Shown one piece after another: positions 62,815 through 64,000 of a DNA stretch of 64,000 nt. The stretch lies in the NCBI GenBank assembly GCA_010279815.1, contig QEOQ01000552.1, positions 833,704 to 897,703 of the forward strand, read 5' to 3'. Position numbers and translations under genes: made by a program. The DNA comes from Brachionus plicatilis (Eukaryota > Rotifera > Eurotatoria > Ploima > Brachionidae). Below the pieces are notes generated by a model. That model made no database searches. It was not told where the DNA came from and was given only the letters and a program-made list of their open reading frames with translations. Every line of letters starts with the position of its first letter. Position 1 is the stretch's first letter.

Positions 62815-64000
62815 TTTATAAATTCATAAATGTTTCTGTTTTATTATTTAAATTAAATTTCTAATTAAAAAAGAAAAAAATTTGATTTCAAAAAATTAAT
62901 AAATTCAATCCGTAAAAAATTATTATCGAAAATTAGGCCTACTTACGCAAATCGGATCACGCATGTAGCAGCTAAAAAATTAAATAGAATTTTCAAACTA
63001 AATTAGAGAAATTATTCGACTCTTTTTATGTCACAAGTTATCATAAAAAAAAACTCCAATTCAACTCTTGAAATGTAAATGACAAAAGCTTTAAATCTGC
63101 TTAATTATTAGGGTCCTTATTGTTGTATAAACAAAATAATATTTCTGACTTGTATTACGTTGACGTACATAAAATATTTCAAGTTATTTTTTTTCAAATA
63201 AATTATTATTATTATTTTGAAATTAAAAACTCAAATTGAATAATCAAGTCATAAGACAGCTCTGTTTGATCAGTCTATTTCTGATTTTTCATAAATATTT
63301 GAAAGCCTCTTATTTTAAATTGATTTTTTATCATATATTTTTAAAGGTGAAGTACAGTCATTTATTATCATGATTATTAAATTTCAAAAAACAAAACTTA
63401 TTCAAGATTAATATCTAAAAATCGAGATTGAACCGAAATTTTATTTAATTTTTTCATTATTCGATTATTCAGAAGCTATTTGGATATATTTTAATTTATT
63501 CTTTCTAAATTTACTATTCCTAAGCTCTTAAGAAAAATGAATATATTGGAAAATAATTTCTTTCAATCTGAAAAATAATCTAAATGAATAATTTATATTA
63601 AACACGATTTAAATTCAAGTTCATAATTAATTTTGTTAACTTTTTTCCATATAATCCCATTAAGCTCTTTTTGGGCTTAAATAAAGAAAGAAATTCGTAC
63701 AAAGTTAAATAAAAATATATTTTATTTGAGAAAAAAAATTTAAAACCACAGCGATCATTTATCATGTCTGTATACGATTGAAATGATTCTCAAAAAATTA
63801 TTTTAGACAAAATTTCTCATCACGATACTTAATAGTAATCAAATTAATTAACACACATTTGAAAAGCTTTTACACAATGTTTCAAGGCCTTGTTGTCTTT
63901 TTAAATTTGCTTTTAATAATTCAGGTCTCTGAATATTTGATTATATTTTATTCTATTATCTAATTACTTGAAGTATTTTATCTATAGAAGATGATTTAAA
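62815..64000. other. AT-rich end of window, no gene seen
   Basis: 5' flank of the KCTD7-like gene followed by spacer. No supported frame, RNA gene or repeat. Confidence 0.45.

Overview
This is a eukaryotic, animal-type window. It is very AT-rich, its genes are split by introns that are mostly short (roughly 40-300 bp), and CDS joins follow GT-AG. The gene set (PP2A B55, myosin regulatory light chain, NSD-type SET methyltransferase, RFC1, KAP3, CFAP99, KCTD7-like) points to a metazoan with motile cilia, since CFAP99 and KAP3 are both ciliary. The base composition, small introns and Asn/Ser-rich proteins would suit a rotifer or a similar small invertebrate. That placement is inference only.

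Layout. 0.4-1.2 kb: 3' exon of an unrecognised Ser/Asn-rich protein (+). 2.4-3.0 kb: imperfect inverted repeat. 4.2-7.6 kb: PP2A B55 regulatory subunit (-). 7.6-12.0 kb: no gene seen. 12.0-14.4 kb: myosin regulatory light chain copy A (+) with three pairs of duplicated, apparently mutually exclusive exons. 18.4-21.6 kb: PWWP plus transposase-type HTH protein (+). 23.0-23.7 kb: dead Tc1/mariner copy. 24.4-26.6 kb: CFAP99 (+). 28.3-36.0 kb: NSD-like H3K36 methyltransferase (+); its two long introns hold a DDE transposase fragment and a CR1-like LINE. 37.4-38.1 kb: jockey-type LINE fragment. 41.1-42.5 kb: HTH-only paralogue (-). 42.9-45.7 kb: RFC1 (+). 46.0-46.5 kb: piggyBac remnant. 47.3-47.8 kb: pogo/Tigger remnant. 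48.6-52.1 kb: KAP3/KIFAP3 (-). 52.3-53.4 kb: phosphoenolpyruvate mutase (-). 54.3-56.7 kb: myosin light chain copy B (-). 58.9-60.5 kb: N-gap flanked by near-identical sequence. 60.7-61.4 kb: a perfect-TIR MITE and a CR1 3' end. 61.8-62.8 kb: KCTD7-like BTB protein (-).

Two paralogue pairs lie in inverted orientation and are nested: the light chain genes (12.0-14.4 and 54.3-56.7 kb) enclose the HTH genes (20.1-20.6 and 41.7-42.2 kb). In each pair a restricted block is near-identical at DNA level while the flanks are diverged. This suggests recent gene conversion between inverted copies.

The most novel items are three: the light chain genes with 2x2x2 potential isoforms, conserved in both copies; a chromatin-reader (PWWP) plus domesticated transposase DNA-binding domain architecture, in the same window as an H3K36-type SET methyltransferase; and a conversion-like tract of about 350 bp confined to that HTH domain. 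Exon boundaries were assigned by hand from splice consensus, frame continuity and remembered family conservation. No alignment or database search was run.
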